NCBI GenBank assembly: GCA_031288865.1 | Contig: JAITQN010000065.1 | Coordinates: 1-32,767 of the forward strand | DNA: 32,767 bases | Reading direction: 5' to 3' | Source of the DNA: Prevotellaceae bacterium | GTDB lineage: Bacteria; Bacteroidota; Bacteroidia; Bacteroidales; UBA932 | Shown: piece by piece, positions 7,441 to 14,739 of the stretch | Numbering within the stretch: the first letter of the stretch is position 1 | Layout: each line of letters begins with the position of its first letter | Position numbers and translations under genes: made by a program | Notes under the pieces: model-generated | Seen by the model: only the letters and a program-made list of their open reading frames with translations | Database searches by the model: none | Told to the model about the DNA's origin: nothing

Positions 7441-8253
7441 CTATGCCGCTTGATGAACCGCTTCCGGCGTCTTAAAGTTCAACGCCCAATGCGGACGACG
7501 AGTATTATACAACTTGATAGCCTCCGCACAGGCCCGCCGGGCATGCTCATAATCTATAAACGTGGCATCCAGCAAGTATTCGTCTTTTAATATCCCATTC
7601 ACCCGCTCGGCCAACGCGTTCTCATAGCAATGGTTCTCCTCAGTCATGCTGATCCGCATCTTATGCTCCCGGAGCAGGGCGACATAATCGGCACAGCAGT
7701 ACTGAACACCCCTGTCGGAATGATGTACTAAACCCTCCGTGTCCCGACAGCCCGAAAGTGCGCCCTTGAGCGCCTGTAAACTGCCCTCTATACTCAAACT
7801 GCGTGAGAGCTGCCAACCTACGACTTTACGAGAGTAACGATCCGTCAAAAGAGATAAATAGCAAAAGCCCCCACGGGTGCGCACATAGGTGATATCCGAT
7901 ACCCACGCCTTATTCGGCTTATCAAGCCGCATATCCTTCAATAAGTTGCCATAACAGCGAAACCGATGATACGACGCCGTCGTACGCGTATAACTCCGCT
8001 TACGGGTTACTAATAAACCCGCTTCTCTGAGCAACCCGAAGAACTTGTCGCGACCCAAACCCAGCATAATCGCATGTAGCCGGTCACCATATACATGATA
8101 CAACTTCCGCCCTCCCAGCCGGGGCTGAAGCCGGCGCTCCTGTATAACCATATCTATGACTAATTCTTTGCCCATGTGCTGCTTTACCTCCTGCTTGTGA
8201 TGTTTGTAATATCCATTCCTGCTTATCTTAAAATATCTGCATAAACCGCTCAC
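7441..8253 (-). CDS. IS3-family transposase OrfB (DDE integrase core)
   Basis: A 270-residue catalytic subunit. An HTH_21-like N-terminus (CRYFKISRNGYYKHH) is followed by the rve integrase core with the DDE residues: D in WVSDITYV, D in HHSDRGVQY and E in ENALAERVNGILKDEY. The C-terminus has the usual NTRRPHWALNFKTPEAVH. The separate frame starts with GTG at 8253, overlapping the orfA stop (GTGA). The orfB frame is, however, open upstream to the A9 run at 8302-8310, and a -1 shift there would give LKKKHRVAAIARCCKERGW joined to SGLCRYF, the usual continuous OrfAB transposase. OrfAB is therefore probably the active product. Confidence 0.92.
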   Translation of the reverse strand: MSGLCRYFKISRNGYYKHHKQEVKQHMGKELVIDMVIQERRLQPRLGGRKLYHVYGDRLHAIMLGLGRDKFFGLLREAGLLVTRKRSYTRTTASYHRFRCYGNLLKDMRLDKPNKAWVSDITYVRTRGGFCYLSLLTDRYSRKVVGWQLSRSLSIEGSLQALKGALSGCRDTEGLVHHSDRGVQYCCADYVALLREHKMRISMTEENHCYENALAERVNGILKDEYLLDATFIDYEHARRACAEAIKLYNTRRPHWALNFKTPEAVHQAA

Positions 8254-8639
8254 GCGCCACCCTCGCTCCTTACAACATCGCGCAATGGCGGCAACGCGGT
8301 GTTTTTTTTTAATGCCGCCCGGTCAATGCCGGCTACCTCCAGCAACGTCTCTAATGCATCATACGCCAAGGACTTGTCGGCCAACGCAATCTTCAAGCGC
8401 TGAACCTCCTTCCGTAATGCTTTTAACTCATCTGTCTCGTGTCTCATCTTTACATATATTACTTCGTTTAACAACTGCGGATACCCATACTGCTTAACCC
8501 ACTTCTTTACCGTATCACCTCCGGTAATCCCATACTTCCGGCTAAGCTCCCGTATGCTTATTCCGCTCTTTAGTTCTTCTACTACTTTCTGCTTAAAGCA
8601 AAGACTATACCGATAGCTCTTTCTTGTACATTTTGTCAT
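8250..8639 (-). CDS. IS3-family OrfA (HTH DNA-binding protein)
   Basis: A protein of about 129 residues starting MTKCTRKSYRYSLCFKQKVV. The start was chosen for the strong GGAGGAG ribosome binding site directly upstream, although the frame is open to 8678. Residues 10-60 form the helix-turn-helix that recognises IS ends (SIRELSRKYGITGGDTVKKWVKQYG). A leucine-zipper-like coiled coil follows (LKALRKEVQRLKIALADKSLAYDAL). The run of nine A's near codon 110 (coding strand, complement of 8302-8310) is the expected slippery site for producing OrfAB. OrfA alone usually represses transposition. Confidence 0.9.
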   Translation of the reverse strand: MTKCTRKSYRYSLCFKQKVVEELKSGISIRELSRKYGITGGDTVKKWVKQYGYPQLLNEVIYVKMRHETDELKALRKEVQRLKIALADKSLAYDALETLLEVAGIDRAALKKNTALPPLRDVVRSEGGA

Positions 8640-8664
8640 CTCTCCTCCGCTTTTAGGTGTCAAC

Positions 8665-10078
8665 CTATACCAGGACATGACACCAAGCTCCTACTTCTTC
8701 GCTCCCAGCTCCTTTATCCTTTATGCTTCTAAATTCGAGTTCAGAGCCATGACCGAGAAATCCGATATGACCGCTTTTGTTGGACAGCCCCGGATGCTTC
8801 TGTTTGTCGATGGTAGCGGTGAAGTTGTTGCTTGCTTCGGCGATGTCTCCGTCGAGTATTACCGTGCCGTTGAGTGTTACTTTGATTTTGTTACCGTTGG
8901 CAACCACCTCCTGCGTGTTCCATTCGCCGGTAGGCTTCAGGTATCCGCGCTTTGCGGGGATTACGCCGTACACCGAGCCGTGGTACTGATATACCGCGAG
9001 GTCTTTATATACGTCCGCCTCGTTGTCGAGTATCTGCAACTCCATGCCGAAGTAAGCAGCGCCGCCATCAAGCGGAGTGCGGATGCCGAGGCCGTTGTTT
9101 GCCGCAGACGTCAGCTTAAACTCAAAGCGCAGGATGAAGTCGGCATACTCCTTTTCGGTGTAGAGGTTGCCGTACCCGCCGCTGGAGGGGATGCACGCAA
9201 TCGCCCCGCTGCGGGCAACGTAGTCCTTGAGGTTACCCACCCAGCCGGTCATGTCTACGCCGTTGAACAGCGGCACAAAGCCTTCGGCTTTTTCAGCGGA
9301 CGACACCTCGTAGGGATTCGGACGGAGTGTTTCGCGAATGTAAATATCACGGTATTCCACGCGTGTGCCGTGCGCTTGCAGCTCAAGCTGCTCTTTGGGG
9401 AAAATCGGCAGCGACCTGTCCCAGTAGTTTTCGAGGATAACGTTGTCGGTTACTAATTGCCCGTTGAGGTAGACGGTCACCCTGTTTCCAACCATTTTTA
9501 TGTAGAACGAGTTCCACTCGTTCACCGCGTTATCGGCAACCAGCAGCGGTTTGGATTCGTTCTTTTGGTTGTTGTACAGGCCGCCCGAACCGACCTGCGC
9601 TCCGACCGATACGCGCGAAGTGTCCCATATCTGCACCTGCGGCGTTCCGCGAAGGTAAACTCCGGCATCGCCTTCCGGCGTGATTTTCCAGTCGACGTAG
9701 ATCTCAACGTCGGCGTAGTCTTTTACCGTGCAGAGGTTGTCGTAGCCCTTGCCGTCAAACACCAGCAACCCGTTTTCGGCGCTCCAGTCGCGGCGCATAA
9801 TTTCATCCGCCGCCTTTTGCTTTGCCGTCATTTTGCTGCGCTTAATCGGGCCTTCCACCAAGCCTTTCCACCCCGTCAGGTCTTTTCCGTTAAAGAGGGA
9901 TACAAAACCTTCGTCCTTCGGCAGCAACGACAGATGCTTTTGGATTTCCTGCTTTTGGTACTCCGCCTCGGGGTCTTTGTTTACGGCGATGGCCTTGCTG
10001 AGCAACGCCGAAACCTCGCTGCCGTAGTAGGCGGGGTTGGCTATGGCTATCCGGCGGACGGCCTGCACCGCCGCCGTC
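8665..10078 (-). pseudogene. Double-DUF1080 (3-keto-glycoside hydrolase-like) gene, 5' truncated and 3' altered
   Basis: The segment encodes a short helical stretch resembling the end of a HEAT-repeat region (AAVQAVRRIAIANPAYYG), then two DUF1080 domains: the first begins FVSLFNGKDLTGWKG, the second FVPLFNGVDMTGWVG. DUF1080 (PF06439) includes enzymes that cleave 3-keto-glycosides made by Gfo/Idh partners. There is no native start or signal peptide; the frame emerges from the middle of a Gfo/Idh gene at a deletion junction near 10066-10078. At the other end a 7-bp tandem duplication changes the expected ending RSIKELGAKK-stop into RSIKDKGAGSEEVGAW, and the IS3 element then supplies the final codons and stop. 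Both domains look otherwise intact, but expression and export are doubtful. A chimera created by assembly is the alternative. Confidence 0.75.
8711..8724. repeat. 7-bp tandem duplication that shifts the DUF1080 reading frame
   Basis: CCTTTAT occurs twice in a row (ATAAAGG twice on the coding strand). Removing one unit restores the frame to EFRSIKELGAKK-stop, which resembles the usual DUF1080 C-terminus. The duplication therefore looks like a recent mutation that preceded, or is independent of, the IS insertion 29 bases away. Confidence 0.75.
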
Positions 10079-10822
10079 GTAATCCCAGTAGCTGCGGAAC
10101 GTACCGTGCACGCGATGGGAATTGTAGGGCTTGAAAGGTACAGGCCCCAGCCACATGTCGTAGTCGAGCTCTGCGGGGACAGGCTCAACGGCAAGCCCCG
10201 TTTTTCCTACCCAGTAAAATTTCCAGTCGAACCCCATAGCCGAGTTGATGGTAACCTTCAGGGGCCACCCCAGCAGCCCGCTGTCCACCAATTTTTTTAT
10301 CGGCTTAACGGTCGTTCCCAAGCCGTAGAAGTTGTCGTGGAAACGAAACCACGTGTTTAACCGGAAAATTCGCCCATGACGCGCAACGGCCTCCTTTATT
10401 TTGATACCTTCGCCGATAGTCCGCGTCATAGGCTTTTCGCACCAGATATCTTTTCCGGCTTTAGCCGCATCGACCGCCATTTTCCCGTGCCAATGCGGCG
10501 GCGTGGCAATGTGCACGACGTCGATGGAAGGATCGGCAAGTATTTCACGGTAATCATGGTAAACCTTCACGCCGGAAGGGCACTGCGCAAGGGCTAACTC
10601 CAGATGCTTTTTATCAACATCGCAGATAGCCGTCAAGCGCGAGCCCGGGTACCCGATATGTACCCGTCCCATATTGCCAACGCCAATGATGGCTTTTGTC
10701 AGCTCGTCGCTCGGTGCAAGGAAGCTGCCTCCTAACACCTTGCGCGGAACAATGGTAAACGCGGTGACCGTGATAGCCGCCGTTTTCAAAAATCCGCGCC
10801 TGCTTTGCTTAATATCACTCAT
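10067..10822 (-). pseudogene. Tat-exported Gfo/Idh/MocA oxidoreductase, C-terminal domain deleted
   Basis: About 250 residues of a normal exported Gfo/Idh enzyme are present. The Tat signal is SRRGFLKTAAITVTAF, followed by a Rossmann motif IIGVGNMGRVHIG, ATPPHWHGKMAVDAAKAGKDIW and the signature CEKPMTRT. The sequence then reaches YWDYDGGG, where intact homologues continue with the rest of the substrate-binding domain. Here the frame instead enters the DUF1080 gene out of frame and stops at 9890 after about 60 unrelated residues. The break lies in GGCGGCGGT (about 10066-10078). A deletion has therefore removed roughly the last 200 residues of this enzyme together with the 5' part of the DUF1080 gene. 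The truncated product probably cannot fold into an active enzyme. Confidence 0.75.
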
Positions 10823-10848
10823 GTTTTTCTACTTCATCTTTGTGTATA

Positions 10849-12717
10849 TCAATCTCTATGCAACCATGTACAAACCTGCGAGCCGCTCCACCCGTTTACC
10901 GAAGCATAATCCACCATGCGGATGGTTCCCTTCGTTGTCGGTATAATAAACTCCATGCGCGTACCCTCGAGTGTCGGTTTCGTTTTGACGGCTTTCACCA
11001 GGCCGGTTTTGTCGGCTTTGACGGTGACAGGCTGATTATAATCCCTGTCTGTGTTTTCGTCGCGCGCCAGGACAATCGGCCCCCAGGTAACCGCCTGCAT
11101 ATTGTCGCCGTTGCGGTTCGTCCCGTGCGGAGAATCCAGCACGCGGCATTTCATATCGAATACGATTTCGACGCGGTCGCCCGGTTTCCACTGACGGGTA
11201 ATATCGGCGTATGCGCCTGCCGTAACGGTCTGTTTCTTTCCGTTTACTTTCACGGACGTGTTTTCGCTCCACGACGGAATACGCAGTTTCAAGGTAAACG
11301 TTTCCGGATGGTCGGGACTTACCTTTATCAACACCTTGTCCGACTGCGGATAATCGGTTTCAATAGCTAGTTTCAACGGATTTTGTCCGGCAGGACTGGT
11401 CATATCCACCGTTGCCGCATTGTAGAGGTTGATTACCGGGCCTTCTTTCGAACCGGTCACGGCAATATACGGAATATACGCCAGTCCCATCGGCCCGTTC
11501 AGGTTACAGCAGGTAACATGCAATTTCCCGTCGTGCCCGTCATCGAAATGCCAGCCCCAGCCGGGGTCGTTCATTTTTTTACCGTTCAGCAGATTGACGT
11601 AGCTAAACCCGTCGCCCGTGGGCTTCATGGCGCCAAGCAGACCGTTGTAGATATATTTTTCTATTTTGTCCACGGACGAAGCATCGCTGGTCAAACGCAG
11701 GATTTGGCTGCAAAACTTTATCCACGTGACGCCTATGCAGGTTTCCATCATACGGGTAATATCGGGATTACTCTGTTCGGACGCCATGCTGTTCCATTCT
11801 TCGCCGCCGGTCCGACCTCCGCCATTGCCGATGATGGTGATTTCCTTTTCTTTGATGTTCTTGAAATAATTGAGTATCGACTGTTTGATACGCTGGTCTC
11901 CCGTTATCCGGTAATACTCCGCAGCACCTTCGAAAAGCGAGGTCATTTCGTAAGCTTTCGGATAGGGAAGTCCCATATTGCGGGGTTCGACATTGTCGTA
12001 CGCCTGTTGAAACAGGTCGCTACCCTTTGCTCCGCCGGCTTCGATGATGTATGTGGCAAAATTGAGATAACGCTGTTCGCCGGTTATCCGGTACAAGCGT
12101 ACAAACGGCTCAAGCAGCGTGCTCGATTCAATCCCGGTCGCGCTCCAGCCCTGTTCGGTAATCGGCGTTTTGGGCGGATTGCCGATTTGTTCAATGATAC
12201 AGTCGGCCTGTTTCTTCAGGCTTTCGAGCACCTCCGGGTCGGGATGTACCCACTCGTAATACTCTTCCATACCGAGCATGACGTATTTGCGTTCCCATAA
12301 ATCGCCACCGCGACTATCGGGCTGCTGGTCGATGCGGACGCAACTGATACTGCCGTTACTCTGTTGCGTGGTCATCATATCCTTTACCGTCGCTTCGAGT
12401 CTCCGTTTCAGTTCGGGATCGTGCGTGTAACGGTAGAACATGCAGCCCGAACGTACCGCTTTACCCCATATCTCGCCAAGAGCAAGCAGGCTTCTTCCAT
12501 TGCGGAAAAAATCGACAAAATCGGCATAAGGCAGTACGCCTCTGTTCCAGTGTTCAATGGAATTTTGAATGTCATTTTCGAGAAACCCCGACAGTCGGAC
12601 GGCGCCTGGCGGAAGCGGGTACTGCCGGTCTTCGACCTTCGCGCTCGCCTCCCGGCAAAATGCCCCTGTATGTAACAGTGCGAGCAATACAATTGATAAT
12701 AAAATTTTTCCTGTCAT
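10849..12717 (-). CDS. GH127-type beta-L-arabinofuranosidase (DUF1680 fold)
   Basis: A 622-residue exported enzyme with a signal peptide (ILLSIVLLALLHTGAFC; cleavage near residue 21, either SPI or an SPII-like FC). The (alpha/alpha)6 barrel occupies most of the protein and is followed by beta-sandwich domains. The residues of the zinc-cysteine centre known from GH127 are all visible: E-T-C at 325-327 and the adjacent cysteines C403-C404 in VTCCNLNGP, with a glutamate pair at 306-307 in the region of the acid/base. The expected reaction is removal of beta-L-arabinofuranose from pectic side chains or arabinosides; GH146 and related families share this fold, so the exact specificity is open. It lies 36 bases after the TIM-barrel hydrolase gene and 26 bases before the truncated Gfo/Idh gene. 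Confidence 0.82.
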   Translation of the reverse strand: MTGKILLSIVLLALLHTGAFCREASAKVEDRQYPLPPGAVRLSGFLENDIQNSIEHWNRGVLPYADFVDFFRNGRSLLALGEIWGKAVRSGCMFYRYTHDPELKRRLEATVKDMMTTQQSNGSISCVRIDQQPDSRGGDLWERKYVMLGMEEYYEWVHPDPEVLESLKKQADCIIEQIGNPPKTPITEQGWSATGIESSTLLEPFVRLYRITGEQRYLNFATYIIEAGGAKGSDLFQQAYDNVEPRNMGLPYPKAYEMTSLFEGAAEYYRITGDQRIKQSILNYFKNIKEKEITIIGNGGGRTGGEEWNSMASEQSNPDITRMMETCIGVTWIKFCSQILRLTSDASSVDKIEKYIYNGLLGAMKPTGDGFSYVNLLNGKKMNDPGWGWHFDDGHDGKLHVTCCNLNGPMGLAYIPYIAVTGSKEGPVINLYNAATVDMTSPAGQNPLKLAIETDYPQSDKVLIKVSPDHPETFTLKLRIPSWSENTSVKVNGKKQTVTAGAYADITRQWKPGDRVEIVFDMKCRVLDSPHGTNRNGDNMQAVTWGPIVLARDENTDRDYNQPVTVKADKTGLVKAVKTKPTLEGTRMEFIIPTTKGTIRMVDYASVNGWSGSQVCTWLHRD

Positions 12718-12753
12718 ATATTTTTCATTTACGAGTTATAAGTTTAACAATAC

Positions 12754-14025
12754 TTATTTTTTGGTAAACAGAATCGTTATGTCTCCCGGTGAAAGTATCT
12801 GTTCTTCCACCACTTTAATTACTTCTCCCGCTTTGTTCACCATTCTCAAATCGGCATTTCCCTTTACACGAACTGTGATGTCGCTGTTGATGTCGTGGTT
12901 CACAATGACAACAAACCGGTCTTTACCTTTTTCGAGCATTGAAACCAAAGCGCCCGGATCGGATATTTCGAGCGATTTCACCTGTTTGGGCAACAGCTCC
13001 GTATTCAAGCTGCTACATCCCCGCGGCACGTTTCCTGTATGGGCAGTCCAGCGCACTTTGCTGTTGAGAAATACTTTTGAAAGGGCTTTGATTTCTTTGT
13101 TCATCGCTTGTACGGTATAATAGATCGGCGATTTGGTGCCGTCGATGCGTACAGGAGCGTTGTCGTCCGCACCTTCACCCCACATCGGGTCGCAGCAGGG
13201 GTCAAGCCAGGTGAAATACTGGATGCACTGCGCACCGTATGCCAGGTCACTGTAAACCTGTAAACGCAGGTCGGCAAGCGTAGGGACAGGATAATCCCAG
13301 TGGGCGGTAGAAAGTGCAAACGCCCAGAAAGGTTTGCCCGCCCTGCGGCTTTCGTCGGCAATAATTTCGAGATTTTCGTAATATTCCGGCCTTATGTAAC
13401 GTTTTTTCTCTCCGTCCGTCAGGATACAGTAATGGTCGAAAGAAATCACCGGAACAGGTATTTCGTCGATGTATTTCCGGACGTGCCTGCGGTAAGCATC
13501 CTCTCCGGAGAAGCCCAGCGCCTGTTCGGGTGCATAGTTCGGGAAAAGGTTGATATAACAGGGATGAATCGAATCGATCGCCTGTATTTTCCTGACAATA
13601 GCCGCCAGATTTTCAAAATCGCTTGCCGACGGCTCGTCACGAATGGTATAGCCCGCTATGGCAGGGTGTTCTTTGAGGCGTTTCATTTCTTCGGGCGTGA
13701 AAAAATTCACCACCTCCCAGTTGATCATGATTTTCATTCCGACAGACTGTGCCTTGTCAAGCAGCGTGAAATAAGGTCCCGCTTCCGAACCGGACCAGCC
13801 GCCGTCCGGAACATGCGGGAGGTTGATGGTAAAGCCCGCGTCCGCCATTTCGCGGTAATATACCGTATCGGCATACGGTCCCGATGCAGGAAGTCCGTGC
13901 CATCCGAGAATGGGAATCTGTTGATTTGAATCGCCTGAAATCCCATTTACTGTAACACGCTCGCCTTGGCAAGCGGATAGCAGCACAACGTTCAAAAAGA
14001 TCAATAATTTTTTCATACGCTGCAT
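12754..14025 (-). CDS. TIM-barrel glycoside hydrolase (GH42-like), lipoprotein
   Basis: A protein of about 423 residues whose barrel starts near PILGWHGLPASGPYADTVYYREM and contains GYTIRDEPSASDF, where the glutamate is a good candidate for the strand-4 acid/base. It continues with WAFALSTAHWDYPVPT and YGAQCIQYFTWLDPCCDP and ends in a small beta domain. Distant similarity to beta-galactosidase clan A enzymes is likely, but I cannot name the family. The first 25 codons (MKKLLIFLNVVLLSACQ, then GERVTVNG) are nearly the same DNA as the start of the GH78 gene at 7159, so the signal peptide seems borrowed. The start at 14025 overlaps the previous stop (TAATG); ATG 14016 is an equally good choice. 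Confidence 0.7.
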   Translation of the reverse strand: MQRMKKLLIFLNVVLLSACQGERVTVNGISGDSNQQIPILGWHGLPASGPYADTVYYREMADAGFTINLPHVPDGGWSGSEAGPYFTLLDKAQSVGMKIMINWEVVNFFTPEEMKRLKEHPAIAGYTIRDEPSASDFENLAAIVRKIQAIDSIHPCYINLFPNYAPEQALGFSGEDAYRRHVRKYIDEIPVPVISFDHYCILTDGEKKRYIRPEYYENLEIIADESRRAGKPFWAFALSTAHWDYPVPTLADLRLQVYSDLAYGAQCIQYFTWLDPCCDPMWGEGADDNAPVRIDGTKSPIYYTVQAMNKEIKALSKVFLNSKVRWTAHTGNVPRGCSSLNTELLPKQVKSLEISDPGALVSMLEKGKDRFVVIVNHDINSDITVRVKGNADLRMVNKAGEVIKVVEEQILSPGDITILFTKK

Positions 14026-14732
14026 TACCAACTGCTCCATGAGCCGCTCGATTCGGTTTCACTTCCACTGCTAAGCGTGATCGACAGCTCTTCATTTTGG
14101 ATCGTTGTACTTCTGTATTTACCGTGTGCCGCATTAGTAAAGAAGGCTGTAACAGCATGTCCGTATGTGGCATTGGTGGCGGTGTTTCCTGCCTTATTGC
14201 CTCCGTCGCCGTTCTCGCCGTAGATGATGGCGCCGGAATGGATTTCAACACCACCGTTTTGCCAGATATAGACCGCGCCGCCGCCTTCATCCGCAGCGGT
14301 ACTGTGGTTGTCATACATTTCCCCGCCGTTCATGGTAAAGCGAGCGCCTGCGCCTAAGATAAGTACGCCGCCGCCATATTGCGCCGAATTATCGTATATC
14401 TTACCGCCATCCATCTGAAAAAGGTCGCGGCTTTCCGCAACGAATGAATTGTAACCATGGTCATTAAAGCCGATAAAACTCATGTACCACACATCGGGAT
14501 TATCCGGCGTCTGATACACGCACGGCACGTCGTAATTGTAAAATCCTTCCGCTCCAGGAATCCTGTAATCCGAAGGAATCACGGCCTCGCGGTGATACGT
14601 CCATCCCCGGTATGGGGCGCTCCATTGACGCATCGTTCCGGCGTCTATCGTCTCCGTCCGTTCTTTTTTCTGTTGGACATCTGCGTGGCCGAAGACAATC
14701 CACGCGATACACATTGCAATAAAACATTTCAT
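14025..14732 (-). CDS. Chimera: beta-propeller hydrolase N-terminus fused to beta-helix repeats
   Basis: A protein of about 235 residues with a signal peptide (MKCFIAMCIAWIVFGHA). Residues to about 100 (MRQWSAPYRGWTYHREAVI, DVPCVYQTPDNPDVWYMSF, NSFVAESRDL) look like the first blade of a GH43/GH32-like five-bladed beta-propeller enzyme. From about residue 105 the sequence turns into parallel beta-helix repeats (MDGGKIYDNSAQYGGGVLI, then FTMNGGEMYDNHSTAADEG) with a serine-rich end, typical of surface adhesin-like proteins. The remaining propeller blades and most of the helix repeats are absent, so this is probably the in-frame scar of a deletion between two genes rather than a functional enzyme. 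Its stop overlaps the next start. The first ATG is at 14732. Confidence 0.65.
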   Translation of the reverse strand: MKCFIAMCIAWIVFGHADVQQKKERTETIDAGTMRQWSAPYRGWTYHREAVIPSDYRIPGAEGFYNYDVPCVYQTPDNPDVWYMSFIGFNDHGYNSFVAESRDLFQMDGGKIYDNSAQYGGGVLILGAGARFTMNGGEMYDNHSTAADEGGGAVYIWQNGGVEIHSGAIIYGENGDGGNKAGNTATNATYGHAVTAFFTNAAHGKYRSTTIQNEELSITLSSGSETESSGSWSSW

Positions 14733-14739
14733 ATACAAT

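Larger units (their letters stand above)
7352..8682 (-). mobile_element. IS3-family insertion sequence, complete, 3-bp target duplication
   Basis: The element is 1331 bp and begins TGTCACGTCCT at 7352; its right end, read inward on the minus strand, begins TGTCATGTCCT. The first 25 bases of the two ends match at 19 positions, and both contain GTTGACA at the same offset. TG...CA termini are typical of IS3. The direct repeat CCA (7349-7351 and 8683-8685) is a 3-bp target duplication. It contains orfA and orfB in overlapping frames with all catalytic residues, so it may still be active. It is inserted into the last codons of the DUF1080 gene and just upstream of the GH78 promoter block. Confidence 0.9.

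Noticed and set aside
9890-10194. Programmed frameshift producing a Gfo/Idh-DUF1080 fusion protein
   Set aside because: The missing C-terminal half of the oxidoreductase cannot be explained by frameshifting; a deletion is simpler, and no slippery site is present.
11383-12300. Plus-strand open frame opposite the GH127-type gene
   Set aside because: The minus strand carries all zinc-cysteine centre residues of the family; the antisense frame has no support.
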